From Salinicola endophyticus (GTDB lineage Bacteria > Pseudomonadota > Gammaproteobacteria > Pseudomonadales > Halomonadaceae), in the NCBI RefSeq assembly GCF_003206575.1, contig NZ_PZJO01000001.1, positions 150,720-214,719 of the forward strand: a stretch of 64,000 nt of DNA, read 5' to 3'. The notes under the pieces are model-generated. The model ran no database searches. It saw nothing but the letters and a program-made list of their open reading frames with translations, and was not told the origin of the DNA. The position numbers and the translations under genes were made by a program. Positions within the stretch are counted from its first letter, which is position 1; every line of letters starts with the position of its first letter. Shown here in pieces: positions 62,887-64,000 of this stretch.

Positions 62887-64000
62887 GTCTGCGGCTTTTG
62901 CGTATCGCCTGGACCGTCTCCCGCTACCGTCTCGATACTCTGGTGCCCCAGGAGCGCCTGCCGCCAGTACTGCGCTGGCTGTGGCGCTTCGCCCCGGCCC
63001 GGCTCATCCCTACTGGCAGCCACTCCCGCGGCGAGCGGCTGCGGCTGGCGCTAGAGTCGCTGGGGCCGATCTTCGTCAAGTTCGGCCAGATGCTCTCGAC
63101 CCGGCGTGACCTGCTGCCGCCGGACATCGCCGACGAGCTCAAGCGACTGCAGGATCAGGTGCCGCCGTTCCCCGGCGAGACCGCCCGCGCCATGGTCGAG
63201 AAAGAGCTGGGCCAGCCGGTCGCCGAGGCCTTCGCCAACTTCGAGACCGAGCCCATGGCCTCGGCCTCGATCGCTCAGGTGCATGCTGCCGAGCTGCATA
63301 CCGGCGAGCGGGTGGTGGTCAAGATCATCCGACCCGGCATCGAGCGCACCATGCGCGAGGACATCGGCCTGCTCTACACCTTCGCGCGCCTGCTGCGGCG
63401 GGTGCCGGAGGCGCGCCGGCTGAGGCCGGTGGAGGTGGTTCAGGACTATGAGGCGACGCTGTTCGATGAGCTCGACCTCAACAAGGAAGCCGCCAACACT
63501 TCGCAGCTCAAGCGCAATTTCCAGGGCTCGCCGCTGCTCTACGTGCCCAGCATCTACTGGTCGCTGACCCACCGTCAGGTGATGGTGCAGGAGCGCATCG
63601 AGGGCATTCCGGTGGCCGACGTGGCGGCGTTGAAGGCCCAGGGCACCGACCTCAAGAAGCTCGCCGAGCATGGCGTGGAGATCTTCTTCACCCAGGTGTT
63701 CCGCGACAACTTCTTCCACGCCGACATGCACCCCGGCAATATCTTCGTCTCCCGCGAGAACCCCACCGAGCCACGCTATATCGCCATCGACTGCGGCATC
63801 GTCGGCAGTCTCACGCGGGAGGACCAGGACTACCTGGCACGCAACCTGCTGGCCTTCTTCCGTCAGGACTACTACGAGGTGGCGGTGCTGCACATCGAGT
63901 CCGGCTGGGTCGGCGAAGGCACCCGGGCCAACGAGTTCGCCTCCGCGATCCGCGCGGTGTGCGAGCCGATCCTGGAGAAACCGCTCAAGGACATCTCCTT
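62883..64000 (+). CDS. ubiB: Ubiquinone biosynthesis ATPase UbiB (3' end cut off)
   Basis: The first 372 residues of an atypical ADCK-like kinase/ATPase required for ubiquinone synthesis. The signature KxGQ region ([23 protein letters not shown], in pieces), the Ala-rich nucleotide loop [13 protein letters not shown], the invariant Lys in VVVKIIRP, the ExD motif ([11 protein letters not shown]), and the catalytic region [13 protein letters not shown] and IAIDCGIVG are intact. Family length is about 540, so the C-terminal membrane helices lie beyond the right edge. Start ATG 62883 overlaps ubiJ (ATGA). Confidence 0.97.
   Translation, partial: MSLRLLRIAWTVSRYRLDTLVPQERLPPVLRWLWRFAPARLIPTGSHSRGERLRLALESLGPIFVKFGQMLSTRRDLLPPDIADELKRLQDQVPPFPGETARAMVEKELGQPVAEAFANFETEPMASASIAQVHAAELHTGERVVVKIIRPGIERTMREDIGLLYTFARLLRRVPEARRLRPVEVVQDYEATLFDELDLNKEAANTSQLKRNFQGSPLLYVPSIYWSLTHRQVMVQERIEGIPVADVAALKAQGTDLKKLAEHGVEIFFTQVFRDNFFHADMHPGNIFVSRENPTEPRYIAIDCGIVGSLTREDQDYLARNLLAFFRQDYYEVAVLHIESGWVGEGTRANEFASAIRAVCEPILEKPLKDIS

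Overview
The window is about 64 kb of GC-rich (roughly two thirds G+C) chromosomal DNA from a gammaproteobacterium, most likely a member of the Halomonadaceae or a close relative. This rests on protein flavour and gene order: mutS-fdxA, pncC, recA-recX-alaS-lysC-csrA-tRNA-Ser-tRNA-Arg, mrcA divergent from pilMNOPQ-aroK-aroB and gltBD, and maeB/rpmE/priA/argS/SPOR/hslVU/DUF971/ubiE-ubiJ-ubiB. No rRNA, CRISPR array, prophage, integrase or transposase was seen, so this is backbone chromosome with a few accessory inserts.

Layout. 1-3.4 kb: the 5' half of smc (minus), divergent from a LexA-like S24 peptidase without a DNA-binding domain, coupled to an IMPACT/YigZ gene. 3.4-10.3 kb: an accessory module in which a GntR/FCD regulator diverges from a six-gene operon of a gamma-glutamyltransferase-like Ntn-hydrolase, two short ChrA-type membrane proteins and a complete tripartite tricarboxylate transporter (TctC-TctB-TctA). 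10.4-19.7 kb: dusC, then on the minus strand pncC, recA, recX, alaS, lysC, csrA and a tRNA-Ser/tRNA-Arg/tRNA-Arg cluster. 20.3-23.5 kb: mutS and fdxA. 23.8-29.2 kb (minus): uraA-type permease, ChaC-like protein, pyrG, eno. 29.6-37.3 kb: an FAD oxidoreductase, a small unknown protein, and glutamate synthase gltB-gltD. 38.1-44.9 kb (minus): pilMNOPQ-aroK-aroB, divergent from mrcA (45.2-47.7 kb). 47.8-58.8 kb: DUF481 protein, malic enzyme, rpmE, priA, argS, SPOR protein, hslV-hslU, DUF971. 59.1-61.1 kb: a lipoprotein metallophosphoesterase that interrupts the usual order. 61.5-64 kb: ubiE-ubiJ-ubiB, the last cut by the window edge.

Functional themes are DNA repair and SOS response (recA with an SOS box, recX, mutS, priA), translation (alaS, argS, rpmE, tRNAs, dusC), type IV pilus assembly, peptidoglycan synthesis, nitrogen assimilation, ubiquinone synthesis, and a candidate uptake-and-hydrolysis module for an unknown carboxylate or amide.

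The two most unusual signals are in the non-coding DNA. First, four unrelated genes (the GntR regulator, eno, gltD and the DUF481 gene) end in short tandem repeats whose unit (15 or 21 bp, always a multiple of three) contains the last codons and the stop codon, so that a second in-frame stop lies exactly one period downstream. Second, two long hairpin elements start precisely at the stop codons of fdxA and of the SPOR gene; they share a conserved core with compensatory base-pair changes but have different outer inverted repeats, and a shorter relative lies at 29.3 kb. Most long ORFs opposite the real genes are high-GC shadows and are not annotated.
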